From the NCBI RefSeq assembly GCF_001696605.3, contig NZ_CP031716.1, forward strand, positions 3,787,089-3,851,088: a DNA stretch of 64,000 nt. Reading direction: 5' to 3'. The position numbers were made by a program, and so were the translations under genes. Source of the DNA: Acinetobacter wuhouensis (GTDB lineage: Bacteria; Pseudomonadota; Gammaproteobacteria; Pseudomonadales; Moraxellaceae). How positions within the stretch are numbered: the stretch's first letter is position 1; each line of letters starts with the position of its first letter. Shown here piece after piece: positions 50,197 to 58,873 of the stretch. The notes below the pieces were generated by a model that saw only the letters and a program-made list of their open reading frames with translations, was not told the origin of the DNA and did no database searches.

Positions 50197-50641
50197 CACT
50201 CAAATTTAAGTACACATTCTTTATCGTGAAATGAATCATTGGAATATGTTTTATATTATTTGAACTCTTTCAATGCCTCCTCTGAATCAGTCTTAAAGGT
50301 TTACCAACAGCAAGTGGAGTGGCTATTCCATTACAAAATTTTATTGTCCCTTCGATTTTTATCTGTATAGGGCTATTTGTCATTTTCTTTAAAAATACTG
50401 ATGATGAAATGTGAAGCCGCATTTCCAAATTTAAAAATTCAGCATTGTTTCAAAACTGATGAAATAAAAAGCAACACTGTTAATCTTGTAATTAATTTAA
50501 ATAATCCACTAGATTATTGATAAGTAAATTTAATAAATCTAAGAGAATATTCATTCTCCAAAGCAATGAAAAATAACTTAACCCATCACATTCAATTCCA
50601 AAAGTGATCGTGGTTTTTAATGAATAAAAAGGAAAATTCTG
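50197..50641. other. Gene-poor stretch with a gene remnant
   Basis: About 445 bases without an intact gene. Between 50286 and 50414 the plus strand reads a 42-codon tail ending in a membrane helix (VPSIFICIGLFVIFF, then KNTDDEM and stop), but the frame starts right after a stop codon and has no start. The rest is AT-rich and lacks signals I can name. Confidence 0.45.
50286..50414 (+). pseudogene. Fragment of a membrane protein C-terminus
   Basis: A frame open only from 50286 (TGA at 50283-50285) to TGA at 50412-50414 encodes a hydrophobic helix and a charged end, like the last helix of a transporter. No upstream part is recognisable in any frame. Probably a decayed gene remnant. Confidence 0.3.
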
Positions 50642-51418
50642 ATGTCAGAACAAGCTATTGTTGAGATTTTCAAGAAGAATGTTTTAGGAAAGCGCGCTGA
50701 TTCCAGTCAATATAATACCAACCATGACGGTAAAGTCGGTCATTGGTTAGAAAAGCAAATGGGGATTAAACCCAATGCAAAAGCAGAAGCCGATCTAATG
50801 GGTTTTGAAATGAAAAACCAGACTTCAATCAAAACCACCTTTGGGGATTGGAGTCCAACTTATTTTATTTTCAATGACCCGCATATTATTCAATGGAATA
50901 CTGGTGAAAATGCGCTTACCCGACGCAATAAGTACTTTTTACCTACTTTTGGAAAACCCAATGAGGATAAAGATAACCGTTTATCTTGGTCGGGCAGTGC
51001 TATTCCTAAAATTAACCAAAGAAATCAATATGGTTGTATCCTAAAAGTAACAGCACACAATCATATTGAAATTCAATATAGCTATTCCTTTGACAATCGA
51101 ACCCACAAATCAACACTCGTCCCTGAAGAATTTAAGAAAGATGATCTGGTGATTGCCCGTTGGAGTGCAGACAAAATGCGTCAAAGGGTCAATCAAAAAT
51201 TTAATCAGAATGGTTGGTTTAGATGTAAAACCGATGATTCAGGAAAATATGTAGCGATTGAGTTCGGTGAACCATTATCTTTTGAAAAATGGATCCGACT
51301 CGTCAAACAAGGCGTGATCTTTTTTGATTCTGGCATGTATGAATCAAATCGTCGCCCCTACAGTCACTGGCGAGCAAGTAATTCACTTTGGGATGCATTG
51401 GTCGTTCGATCTTACTAA
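50642..51418 (+). CDS. MvaI/BcnI-family restriction-endonuclease-like protein
   Basis: A 258-residue protein. The PD-(D/E)XK site is visible as Glu37 (GHWLEKQM), Asp51, Glu56 and Lys58 (ADLMGFEMKN), and the C-terminal part has the RRPYSHWRASNSLWDAL block seen in MvaI/BcnI/LlaMI-type enzymes, which cut CCNGG- or CCWGG-like sites. No DNA methyltransferase is adjacent on either side. Function as a nicking repair-like enzyme (MutH-like fold) cannot be excluded. Good ribosome site (AAGGAAAA) before the ATG. Confidence 0.72.
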   Translation: MSEQAIVEIFKKNVLGKRADSSQYNTNHDGKVGHWLEKQMGIKPNAKAEADLMGFEMKNQTSIKTTFGDWSPTYFIFNDPHIIQWNTGENALTRRNKYFLPTFGKPNEDKDNRLSWSGSAIPKINQRNQYGCILKVTAHNHIEIQYSYSFDNRTHKSTLVPEEFKKDDLVIARWSADKMRQRVNQKFNQNGWFRCKTDDSGKYVAIEFGEPLSFEKWIRLVKQGVIFFDSGMYESNRRPYSHWRASNSLWDALVVRSY

Positions 51419-51430
51419 TTTTTCTAACGT

Positions 51431-51470
51431 ATAAAGCGCTTTAACCTTAAATTAAAGCGCTTTATTTTTA
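51431..51470. terminator. Bidirectional terminator
   Basis: TAAAGCGCTTTAA pairs with TTAAAGCGCTTTA over a short loop, then a T-rich stretch, between the restriction-endonuclease-like gene and the convergent membrane protein gene. Confidence 0.8.
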
Positions 51471-51486
51471 ATATGTTATAAAAATA

Positions 51487-51960
51487 TTAGATCGTATGTT
51501 CAGCCACACGTTTCATGTATTTATTTAAACGGGTAAAGAAGAGTACTTGAAGAAAAATCGTAAATGCAGATACACACCACTCATACCATAGATCAAATGC
51601 CGTGTTTTCAAGTTGAAAATATTGGTAAATTCCCAATAAAACCAAACCAAAAGCAATCCCTGCTACCGTTGTTTGTAGAAGAATAGGGAAAGAAAGTGCT
51701 GTGATTCTATTCATAAAATGCACACCATTGTCACCGCCATTCGCAACATAGCAACGCTGAATCCCAATGAACATGATCACTAATGTCAGGAGGCATTCTA
51801 AACCAATCACACGGACATCATAATAAGGTGAATACATTCCGTAGTAATACACGGCGCTGACCACCAATGCTGCGATTAAATAATAGTTTTTATAATGGCG
51901 CTTTTCTAAAGTATCTTCTGATAATTCATGCGCAAGGGCTTTAGTATTCCAAAAATACAT
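51487..51960 (-). CDS. Four-helix membrane protein of unknown function
   Basis: A 157-residue membrane protein with about four hydrophobic segments (about 27-45, 53-70, 90-112 and 124-145) and charged loops. No family recognised. It has no co-directional neighbour, so it is monocistronic. The ATG has only a weak ribosome site. Confidence 0.6.
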   Translation of the reverse strand: MYFWNTKALAHELSEDTLEKRHYKNYYLIAALVVSAVYYYGMYSPYYDVRVIGLECLLTLVIMFIGIQRCYVANGGDNGVHFMNRITALSFPILLQTTVAGIAFGLVLLGIYQYFQLENTAFDLWYEWCVSAFTIFLQVLFFTRLNKYMKRVAEHTI

Positions 51961-52207
51961 AAATATTATTGTCTCTTATTTCATCATTTGCCGACACTGT
52001 ACCGATTCTTGATGTAAAGATAAAGTCATCTACACAAATAATCATTGACTGATATTTTGAATCGAACATCCATTCAAAAATTTAAATTTAAGCGATTCAA
52101 AAATATCAATATTCCATCTTCAATGTAAATAGAGCTAAAACCACGTACAGCGTCATCTTGATCTTTAGGGTACAATCAACTGAAAAAAGTCAAAACGCAG
52201 GTTAAAA

Positions 52208-53524
52208 ATGTCTTCTGTAATTGCAACGACAGCGATTCGTGGTCGTTTCCTTGATATTCAGAATACAGTTGCCCAAGCGCGTGAAATACACGACCAAGTG
52301 CGATATGTAGAAGATGGTCTACTCATTACTCAAAACGGCAAAATTAGTTGGTTTGGAGAATGGGAAGCAGGTCAACAGCACATTCCCGAAAATACGCAAA
52401 TTGAACATTATCCTGAGCAACTGATTGTGCCAGGATTTATTGATACGCATATCCATTTCCCACAAACTGAAATGGTGGGCGCTTACGGCGAACAGCTTTT
52501 AGAATGGTTAAATACCTATACTTTTCCTACTGAAATTCAATTTGCCGATAAAAACTATGCCGATCAAATCGCGCATTTTTTTGTTCAAGAACTCTTAAAA
52601 AATGGTACAACCACAGCACTGGTTTTCTGTACCGTCCATCCACAATCTGTCAATGCATTATTTGAAGCAGCAGAACGCCACCAAATGCGTTTAATCGCAG
52701 GTAAAGTGATGATGGATCGTCATGCACCTGAAGCACTGACAGACACAGCAGAAAGCGCTTATACCGACTCTAAAGCTTTGATTGAGAAATGGCATGGTAA
52801 AGGACGTAATCTCTACGCGATCACTCCACGCTTCGCACCAACGTCTACACCTGAGCAATTGGCAAAAGCAGGGCAGCTCAAAGCTGAATATCCCGATGTC
52901 TATGTGCATACCCATTTAAGTGAAAATAAAAATGAAATTGCTTGGGTCAAAGAATTATTTCCTGAACAAAAAGGCTATTTGGATGTTTATCATCACTATG
53001 GCTTAACAGGGGAGCGATCTGTTTTTGCCCATTGTGTGCATTTGGAAGAACATGAGTGGGATTGTATGCATGATACTGATTCTGCGATTGCATTTTGTCC
53101 TACCTCAAATTTATTCCTTGGTAGTGGCTTATTTCCATTGAAAAAAACATGGGAAAAACAAGTCAAAGTCGGTTTAGGTACTGACATTGGCGCAGGGACT
53201 TCATTTAGCCAGTTACAAACCATCAATGAAGCCTATAAAGTTCAACAGCTACAAGCTGATAAACTGTCAGCGATGGAATCGCTTTATCATGCAACACTCG
53301 GTGGTGCAAAAGCACTGCATTTGGATGATAAGCTTGGTAATTTTAATATCGGGAAAGAAGCCGATTTTGTCGTGCTGAATCTGAAAGCCACAGCATTACA
53401 AACCTTACGCCAACAACGTGCCAAGAATATTGAAGATGCATTATTTGCCTTATTTACCATGGGCGATGATCGCAATATTCAAGCCACGTATATTTATGGT
53501 CAAAAAGCTTATGAGCAAGTCTAA
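52208..53524 (+). CDS. guaD: Guanine deaminase
   Basis: A 438-residue amidohydrolase-family enzyme. The metal motif is PGFIDTHIHFPQ (His-x-His) after an N-terminal beta sandwich, with HTHLSENK, FAHCVHLEE and GTDIGAGTSFS further on, all characteristic of guanine deaminase. It turns guanine into xanthine for purine salvage or nitrogen use. It is near hpt, another purine-salvage gene, but in a separate unit. Confidence 0.93.
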   Translation: MSSVIATTAIRGRFLDIQNTVAQAREIHDQVRYVEDGLLITQNGKISWFGEWEAGQQHIPENTQIEHYPEQLIVPGFIDTHIHFPQTEMVGAYGEQLLEWLNTYTFPTEIQFADKNYADQIAHFFVQELLKNGTTTALVFCTVHPQSVNALFEAAERHQMRLIAGKVMMDRHAPEALTDTAESAYTDSKALIEKWHGKGRNLYAITPRFAPTSTPEQLAKAGQLKAEYPDVYVHTHLSENKNEIAWVKELFPEQKGYLDVYHHYGLTGERSVFAHCVHLEEHEWDCMHDTDSAIAFCPTSNLFLGSGLFPLKKTWEKQVKVGLGTDIGAGTSFSQLQTINEAYKVQQLQADKLSAMESLYHATLGGAKALHLDDKLGNFNIGKEADFVVLNLKATALQTLRQQRAKNIEDALFALFTMGDDRNIQATYIYGQKAYEQV

Positions 53525-53621
53525 AGATGATCAACCGCCTAAAAGATCAAAGCAGAAATTGATTCTGATCGGCGTGGTTTTTGTGGCGTGTGCTTTACTC
53601 CTTAAGCGCGACGCACACTAA
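53511..53621 (+). CDS. Possible small single-pass membrane protein
   Basis: A 36-residue frame (MSKSKDDQPPKRSK, then a hydrophobic helix of about 17 residues and KRDAH) starting 14 bases before the end of guaD in a different frame. A basic N-terminus before a helix is typical of small inner-membrane proteins with the N-terminus inside. Its ribosome site is weak, and nothing is known of its function. Confidence 0.4.
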   Translation: MSKSKDDQPPKRSKQKLILIGVVFVACALLLKRDAH

Positions 53622-53711
53622 AACTTGACTTTGAAAATGTGAAAATTACATATCCAATTGTCAAAAAAGATGCATCTTGAGCTGATATGTTTTAAAATTG
53701 ATGCATCTTTT

Positions 53712-53741
53712 AGGTGTTGCTGGTCAACGCCTTTTTTATTT
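53712..53741 (+). terminator. Terminator after guaD
   Basis: AGGTGTTG pairs with CAACGCCT (one G-U) over a CTGGT loop, then TTTTTT. A second inverted repeat (AAAAGATGCATC/GATGCATCTTTT) lies just upstream. Confidence 0.82.
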
Positions 53742-53773
53742 TAGAATTTGCTGTTTAGTTTTAGGTATTTCCC

Positions 53774-54301
53774 ATGACTGTTGAAATGAAAGTAATGATT
53801 TCTGCTGAAGAAATTCATGCAAAAGTTCAAGAACTTGGTAAAAAAATTGATGCGCATTATGCCAATAGCGACAAAGAACTGGTTTTAATCGGTTTATTGC
53901 GTGGTTCAGTTATTTTTATGGCTGATTTATGTCGTGCAATCACTAAAACTCACGAACTCGACTTTATGACAGTTTCAAGCTATGGCGGTGGTACAACATC
54001 GAGCCGTGATGTCAAAATTCTCAAAGATTTAGATGGTGAAATTCGTGGTAAAGATGTCTTAATCGTAGAAGACATCATCGACTCAGGCAACACATTGAGC
54101 AAAGTATTAGACATCCTTAGTACACGCGAGCCTAACTCTATTGAGCTGTGTACTTTAGTCAGCAAACCTTCACGCCGTGAGATTGATTTAGAGGTTAAAT
54201 TCTTAGGCTTTGAAGTTGAAGATAAATTTATCGTTGGTTATGGCTTAGACTATGATCAAAAATACCGCCATATTCCTTTTATTGGTGAAGTTGGTCTTTA
54301 A
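53774..54301 (+). CDS. hpt: Hypoxanthine phosphoribosyltransferase
   Basis: A 175-residue HPRT. It has the PRPP loop [29 protein letters not shown], the flexible-loop region [16 protein letters not shown] and the C-terminal [18 protein letters not shown]. It converts hypoxanthine (and less well guanine) with PRPP to IMP/GMP. It is monocistronic and ends at a strong terminator. Confidence 0.95.
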   Translation: MTVEMKVMISAEEIHAKVQELGKKIDAHYANSDKELVLIGLLRGSVIFMADLCRAITKTHELDFMTVSSYGGGTTSSRDVKILKDLDGEIRGKDVLIVEDIIDSGNTLSKVLDILSTREPNSIELCTLVSKPSRREIDLEVKFLGFEVEDKFIVGYGLDYDQKYRHIPFIGEVGL

Positions 54302-54336
54302 GCTGAATTCAAAAAATTTATAGACCTAAATTTTCT

Positions 54337-54358
54337 AAGCGACTTCGGTCGCTTTTTT
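54337..54358 (+). terminator. hpt terminator
   Basis: AAGCGAC, TTCG tetraloop, GTCGCTT, T run, about 36 bases after the hpt stop. Confidence 0.9.
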
Positions 54359-54502
54359 AATATCTGGAATTTTAAAATGAACAAAAATGCAACAACTTTT
54401 AGCATATCTAGGCTATTTCAAAACTCTAAAATATTTGAATATAGAAAGAGTTAACTTGAATAACGCAATTACGCTTAGCAATAGAAAGAAAGGAGAAATC
54501 TT

Positions 54503-54754
54503 ATGATGTCATTAATCGGTGCCATTATCATTGGTTTTTTTGCAGGTCTGATTGCTCGCGCAATCCATCCTGGTGATGACAAAGCTGGCTTTCTAGTGAC
54601 AACTGCATTGGGGATCATTGGCTCTTTAGTTGCAACTTATGGGGGACAATTTCTGGGTCTATATAAAAATGGGGCATCGGCAGGATTTATCGCTTCTGTG
54701 GTCGGTGCGATCATCGTGTTATTTATCTATAACTTTGTTTCAAAACGCACTTAA
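54503..54754 (+). CDS. GlsB/YeaQ/YmgE-family stress membrane protein
   Basis: An 83-residue protein with three hydrophobic segments and the family words GFFAGLIARAIHPG, TALGIIGSLVATYGG and GAIIVLFIYN. These are small membrane proteins (transglycosylase-associated in older annotation) induced by stress. A strong ribosome site (AAAGGAGAA) precedes the ATG. Confidence 0.85.
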   Translation: MMSLIGAIIIGFFAGLIARAIHPGDDKAGFLVTTALGIIGSLVATYGGQFLGLYKNGASAGFIASVVGAIIVLFIYNFVSKRT

Positions 54755-54777
54755 TTCAAAACTTTTAAAGATCAGCA

Positions 54778-54806
54778 AAAAGCACCATAAACTGGTGCTT
54801 TTTTGT
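54778..54806. terminator. Bidirectional terminator
   Basis: AAAAGCACCA pairs with TGGTGCTTTT over a 5-base loop between the GlsB-type gene and the convergent dsbC-like gene; T run on the plus strand. Confidence 0.85.
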
Positions 54807-54834
54807 GTTTTAAACAGTGTTAAAAACACTTAAA

Positions 54835-55536
54835 TTACAATCCAAACTTTTGCCAAAGCTTTTCTATTTCATCTGCTGGATAAGCCCCCATCGCTTTATA
54901 ACCATTTGAAAAAATAATAGCTGGCGTACCCTGCAAACCTAATTTTTGACCTAATTCCAGATTACGATCAATCGGTGTTGCACAGTTTGCAGGCGCAGTA
55001 GGTTTTATTCCACTTTGAATTAAATTCTTCCAAGCGTATGCTTTATTGCTTGAACACCACACTTGCTTCGATGGAAGAATAGATTGCGCTTTGATTGGGT
55101 AAATGAATGTGTAAATCGTCACATCATTGAGTTTAGCTAAATTCCCTTCAAGAACCTTGCAATATGGGCAATTTGGGTCAGAAAAGATCGCAAGCTGACG
55201 CTTTCCATTCCCCCTCACTGTTTTAATAGCATCATTCAGAGGTAAAGTTTTAAAATCTACATAATTTTTCTGATCGACTAGATCTTTAGTTAAGTTATGT
55301 TGATCTTTTAAGCGAATCATTGAACCAATGAAAATATGTTGGGCATCTTCATTCACATAAATAATTTTATCGTCTAATGTCCCACTATATAAACCTTGCA
55401 TCTCCGTTGTTTTCAGATTATCAATTTTTATATTGGGATATTGTTGAGCTAATTTCGCTTTCACAGTATCTACACTGGCAAAACTGACTGAACACAACGT
55501 AAGACTTAAACTCAATGCTATAAATTGCTTTAACAT
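54835..55536 (-). CDS. dsbC: DsbC-like thiol:disulfide isomerase
   Basis: A 233-residue exported protein: signal peptide (about 1-20, ending SVSFA), an N-terminal dimerisation domain, and a thioredoxin domain with the active site CPYC (SDPNCPYCK) and cis-Pro region GTPAIIF. Another Cys pair (WCSSNKAYAW and NCATPI) matches the structural disulfide of DsbC. It reshuffles wrong disulfides in the periplasm. The ATG at 55536 is chosen because it gives the signal peptide; the open frame extends further without support. Confidence 0.88.
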   Translation of the reverse strand: MLKQFIALSLSLTLCSVSFASVDTVKAKLAQQYPNIKIDNLKTTEMQGLYSGTLDDKIIYVNEDAQHIFIGSMIRLKDQHNLTKDLVDQKNYVDFKTLPLNDAIKTVRGNGKRQLAIFSDPNCPYCKVLEGNLAKLNDVTIYTFIYPIKAQSILPSKQVWCSSNKAYAWKNLIQSGIKPTAPANCATPIDRNLELGQKLGLQGTPAIIFSNGYKAMGAYPADEIEKLWQKFGL

Positions 55537-55630
55537 ATTTCTAAAAAAATCAAAAATCAGAATAGGCGACATTAAAACATAGTTTAGTAGGACACTTGTT
55601 TGAAAACTGTGAGGATGTTTTCTTAAAACA

Positions 55631-56626
55631 TTAAGTTCCACGTGAAACAAAGTTAAACATCGAAATCTGATTTATTTCGACTGAAATATGAATCAATTCT
55701 TCATGGATGGATAAAGCTTGACGAATCATATCGGCATTAAGATTTTTATCACTTGTTTCAAGCGCCAAAATCACTGAAAACTTTGCTTTTCCCACTTTCC
55801 ATACATGAATATCTGTAATTTTCACCTCACTTTTGAGTTCATCAATCGCTTCACGAATTTCATTTACCACAGGCTCATCCATTTCAGCATCAAGTAAGGT
55901 TTTACCTGTTTGACGAATCAAGCTCCATGACCAATTTGCAACGAGAAAAGCACCCACTATGCCGAGGATTGGATCTAAAAAATTCCAGCCAAAATATTTC
56001 CCTGCAATTAATGCCAATATTGCCAAAACAGAGGTCACAGCATCAGCGACAACATGGAGAAAAGCAGCTCGATGGTTTAAATCGTGCACATCATGCGAGT
56101 GTCCATGACCTGAATGTGCATGATGTGAATGTGTATGTGAATGACCATGCCCATGATGATGCCCATGCTCGTGACCGCCATCATGTAATAACCAAGTACA
56201 AATTAAATTGACCAATAAACCAACGACTGCAATCGGTATCGCTTCATTAAAATGAATCGGAACAGGAGAAAATATGCGTTCAATTGATTGAAATGCCATA
56301 AGAATCGCCACAAGCATCAGGATAATCGCACTGCTATATCCCGCTAAAATTTCGATTTTCCATGTTCCAAAACTAAACCGAGCATCTTGTGCATAATGCC
56401 GAGCTGCACGATAGGCAACATAAGCCAATCCCAGTGCAATCATATGCGAGCTCATATGCCAACCATCTGCAAGCAGTGCCATAGAGTTAAATACCCAACC
56501 ACCCACGATCTCAAAAATCATCATGACTGCAGTGAGTATTGTTGCAAATAAGATTTTCTTTTGTGCCAATGGATTACCTTCATCAAATTGATGACTGTGT
56601 TGGCGTTGTATGGTTTTAAATTGCAT
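55631..56626 (-). CDS. dmeF: CDF-family metal exporter, DmeF type
   Basis: A 331-residue cation diffusion facilitator with six membrane helices and a His-rich loop (about 150-182) between helices 4 and 5. Metal-site motifs are ALLADGWHMSSH in helix 2 and AFLHVVADAVTS in helix 5. The DGWHMSSH form is typical of the DmeF subgroup, which moves Co(II) and Ni(II). It is divergent from an RcnR-like repressor, with two operator-like palindromes between them. Confidence 0.86.
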   Translation of the reverse strand: MQFKTIQRQHSHQFDEGNPLAQKKILFATILTAVMMIFEIVGGWVFNSMALLADGWHMSSHMIALGLAYVAYRAARHYAQDARFSFGTWKIEILAGYSSAIILMLVAILMAFQSIERIFSPVPIHFNEAIPIAVVGLLVNLICTWLLHDGGHEHGHHHGHGHSHTHSHHAHSGHGHSHDVHDLNHRAAFLHVVADAVTSVLAILALIAGKYFGWNFLDPILGIVGAFLVANWSWSLIRQTGKTLLDAEMDEPVVNEIREAIDELKSEVKITDIHVWKVGKAKFSVILALETSDKNLNADMIRQALSIHEELIHISVEINQISMFNFVSRGT

Positions 56627-56643
56627 GAGGGACTAATCCTATA

Positions 56644-56658
56644 TACTCCCCCTTAGTA
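56644..56658. promoter_or_regulatory. RcnR-type operator, site 1
   Basis: TACT-CCCCCTT-AGTA, the TACT-(C/G tract)-AGTA form known for RcnR operators, in the gap between dmeF and the repressor gene. Confidence 0.72.
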
Positions 56659-56678
56659 TATTATTTCAATTTAAAATA

Positions 56679-56693
56679 TACTATAAGGGAGTA
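56679..56693. promoter_or_regulatory. RcnR-type operator, site 2
   Basis: TACT-ATAAGGG-AGTA, a second TACT-N7-AGTA site 35 bases from the first and in the opposite G-tract orientation, near the repressor start. Confidence 0.7.
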
Positions 56694-56714
56694 TATATTT
56701 AGAGGATGATCGTG

Positions 56715-56981
56715 ATGAGTCATTTACACCAAGATAAAAAAGTCCTCAATCGTGTAAAGCGTTTAAAAGGTCAAATTCAAGCTGTTGAAGAAGCCTTAAA
56801 TCAGCCAGACAGTTCTTGTATTTCAGTGCTACAGCAAGTTGCAGCAATAAAAGGGGCAGTCAATGGTTTGATGAATGAATTGATTGAACAACATTTAACT
56901 GAACATGTGATTCAAGATCCACACGCTGTAGATAAAGTAGAGTTACAGGAATTTTTAAAGTTATTGAAGCGCTATTGTTAA
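56715..56981 (+). CDS. RcnR/CsoR-family metal-sensing repressor
   Basis: An 88-residue all-helical repressor of the CsoR/RcnR/FrmR family. The predicted Ni/Co ligands of RcnR, His3, Cys35, His60 and His64, are all present at those exact positions (start counted from MSHLHQ). LKGQIQAVEEAL and AAIKGAVNGLMNELIEQHLTEHVI are family cores. The ATG at 56715 is preferred over one nine bases upstream because GAGG is then well spaced. It probably represses dmeF and itself until metal binds. Confidence 0.85.
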   Translation: MSHLHQDKKVLNRVKRLKGQIQAVEEALNQPDSSCISVLQQVAAIKGAVNGLMNELIEQHLTEHVIQDPHAVDKVELQEFLKLLKRYC

Positions 56982-57165
56982 AACAGAGGAATAATATTTT
57001 TCGTTATCTTTTAATTTTTGATTGACCCTAAAGTGATTAAGTTTTAATCTCCCAATATATCGTTTTTTTTCGATGCTGACGTTGATTAAACACGTTCCGC
57101 ATTTTTGTCTGCAAAATTTAGGTCTATATAACGCATCTAAATTTCCTTTTTTAAGCTCTAAATCT

Positions 57166-58338
57166 ATGAATCAGCAATCATGGCGTCCATTTTTCATGGT
57201 CAGCCTTGCTTTATGTATCGGTACGATTGGTACGGCACTTGCTAGCCCTTTATATCCAATTTATCAACAACTTTGGCACTTACTCCCAAGCCATATTACT
57301 TATATTTTTGTCGCCTATATGTTCGGTTGTATGACCACATTGTTATTTCTAGGTCGTACCAGTAATAGTTTTGGGTTTATTCGAACTTTGCAGATTGGAT
57401 TGTTGTTTGCGGTCATCGGCTTAACACTTTCTGTATTTGCTTCAAATACTTACTATCTTGGATTTGGGCGCTTTATTATTGGTATTGCATCAGGTCTGAT
57501 CAGTACCTCTGCCATGTTGGGTTTGATTTACACCATTCCAAATTCGCACAAACAAAATGCAGCACAATTAAGTTCAATCATTACCGTATTAGGATTCGGT
57601 CTTGGACCTTTCATTGGTGGGGCAATTGCGCAATTTTCTGATCAACCACTCGTGACGCCTTATATCCCTGTCATTATTGCTACCTCGATCAGCTTAATTA
57701 GCCTATTTAGTATTAAAACCATTCGACCTGAGAAACAACCTTTTTCTATTGCGCCACATTTAGAACTTCCCGAAGCTCAATTTAAAAAACAGTTTTATAT
57801 TGCAAGTTTTACAGCATTTTGTGCTTTTGGTTCGTTCAGTTTATTTGCTTCTTTAGCACCATCTTTTATCATAGATATTATCCCTTGGCATGGTCCTTTG
57901 ATCAGTGGTGCAACCATTGCCAGCATTCTTCTTGTTTCTGCAATTGTACAATTTGCAGCAAAATCAATGGATATGCATAAAGCTTTAAATGCTGGTTTAA
58001 TTTTATTAATCAGCAGTTATCTCATTCTGTCCATTTGTATGATTTTAGACTTAGGCTTTATTTTCTTTATCAGTGTGATCTGTGTGGGAATGGGACATGG
58101 TATGGGTTTATTGGCTGCTTTTGCTTTGGTGCATCGCATGACCAATCCTGATAACTGTGCTGCGGTGGTTTCGACTTATTTGTTTATTGCGTATTTTGGT
58201 ACGATTGTTCCTGTTATTTTTGCAGGCTATTTATCGGATCATTTTGGTTTGATAACAGGTGTTTTAGGTTTCTGTGCAGGGGTAGGTGCGCTATGTGTTT
58301 ACCTGTTGATCAATCATTTAAAGCTTAAAACCACATAA
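57166..58338 (+). CDS. MFS transporter
   Basis: A 390-residue 12-helix MFS protein of the drug:proton antiporter type. It starts near WRPFFMVSLALCIGTIG, with a loop 2-3 region GRTSNSFGFIRTLQIG and a GRFIIGIASG helix 4. The start at 57166 is favoured since it gives a normal MFS N-terminus; an ATG 93 bases upstream adds an odd extension. Substrate unknown. It is followed by a terminator shared with the convergent gene. Confidence 0.82.
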   Translation: MNQQSWRPFFMVSLALCIGTIGTALASPLYPIYQQLWHLLPSHITYIFVAYMFGCMTTLLFLGRTSNSFGFIRTLQIGLLFAVIGLTLSVFASNTYYLGFGRFIIGIASGLISTSAMLGLIYTIPNSHKQNAAQLSSIITVLGFGLGPFIGGAIAQFSDQPLVTPYIPVIIATSISLISLFSIKTIRPEKQPFSIAPHLELPEAQFKKQFYIASFTAFCAFGSFSLFASLAPSFIIDIIPWHGPLISGATIASILLVSAIVQFAAKSMDMHKALNAGLILLISSYLILSICMILDLGFIFFISVICVGMGHGMGLLAAFALVHRMTNPDNCAAVVSTYLFIAYFGTIVPVIFAGYLSDHFGLITGVLGFCAGVGALCVYLLINHLKLKTT

Positions 58339-58361
58339 AAAAAGGCGCTTAGCGCCTTTTT
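58339..58361. terminator. Bidirectional terminator
   Basis: AAAAAGGCGC, TTA loop, GCGCCTTTTT, between the MFS gene and the convergent BOF gene. Confidence 0.85.
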
Positions 58362-58363
58362 AT

Positions 58364-58726
58364 TTAAGGAATGATTTCAATTTTAACGACTTCAATATCT
58401 GTCGGTTTATAACGATGTGTATCCACCTCACCAACGACTTTGACTTGAGTACCTGATTTCAACTGTTTTAAATCAATCAAATCATCATCGACCTCTATTC
58501 CAATCGTTCCCGTACTATCTTTGAGTTCATAATGCTCGTGTTTAATCTGACCGACGATTGTTCCAGTCAAAGTCACCGCAACTTCATCATTGGCACGTAA
58601 AGCTTGCGCTACAGTGATATTATTTTTAGCAGCTTCTTGAATAATGGCTTGATCATCTTTTCCCGCCCAAACATTTGCTGTTAGACCAAGTAAAATAACA
58701 GTGAGTAATAGAGGAGACTTTTTCAT
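58364..58726 (-). CDS. YgiW/YdeI-type BOF protein
   Basis: A 120-residue periplasmic protein with a signal peptide (about 1-21, ending NVWA-GKD) and an OB-fold of the BOF group: VTLTGTIVGQIKHEHYELKD, then IGIEVDDDLID and VKVVGEVDTHRYKPTDIEV. Such proteins appear in stress and metal/peroxide tolerance in other bacteria. Mono-exonic and monocistronic. Confidence 0.84.
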   Translation of the reverse strand: MKKSPLLLTVILLGLTANVWAGKDDQAIIQEAAKNNITVAQALRANDEVAVTLTGTIVGQIKHEHYELKDSTGTIGIEVDDDLIDLKQLKSGTQVKVVGEVDTHRYKPTDIEVVKIEIIP

Positions 58727-58822
58727 AAACAGAACCTTACTTTAAGGAATTCTGTTTAAGCTTAAAATATTAAGATCTGTACTGTAAATAAAATGTACTA
58801 AATGATAAATAAAATCATAAAA

Positions 58823-58844
58823 AAGCTGACATTTATGTCAGCTT
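58823..58844 (-). terminator. Terminator after the 97-residue protein gene
   Basis: AAGCTGACAT/ATGTCAGCTT perfect stem with a 2-base loop, followed on the minus strand by a T run, 30 bases after the stop at 58874. Confidence 0.85.
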
Positions 58845-58873
58845 AAATAAAACATTAAAAATAAATAAATTTT

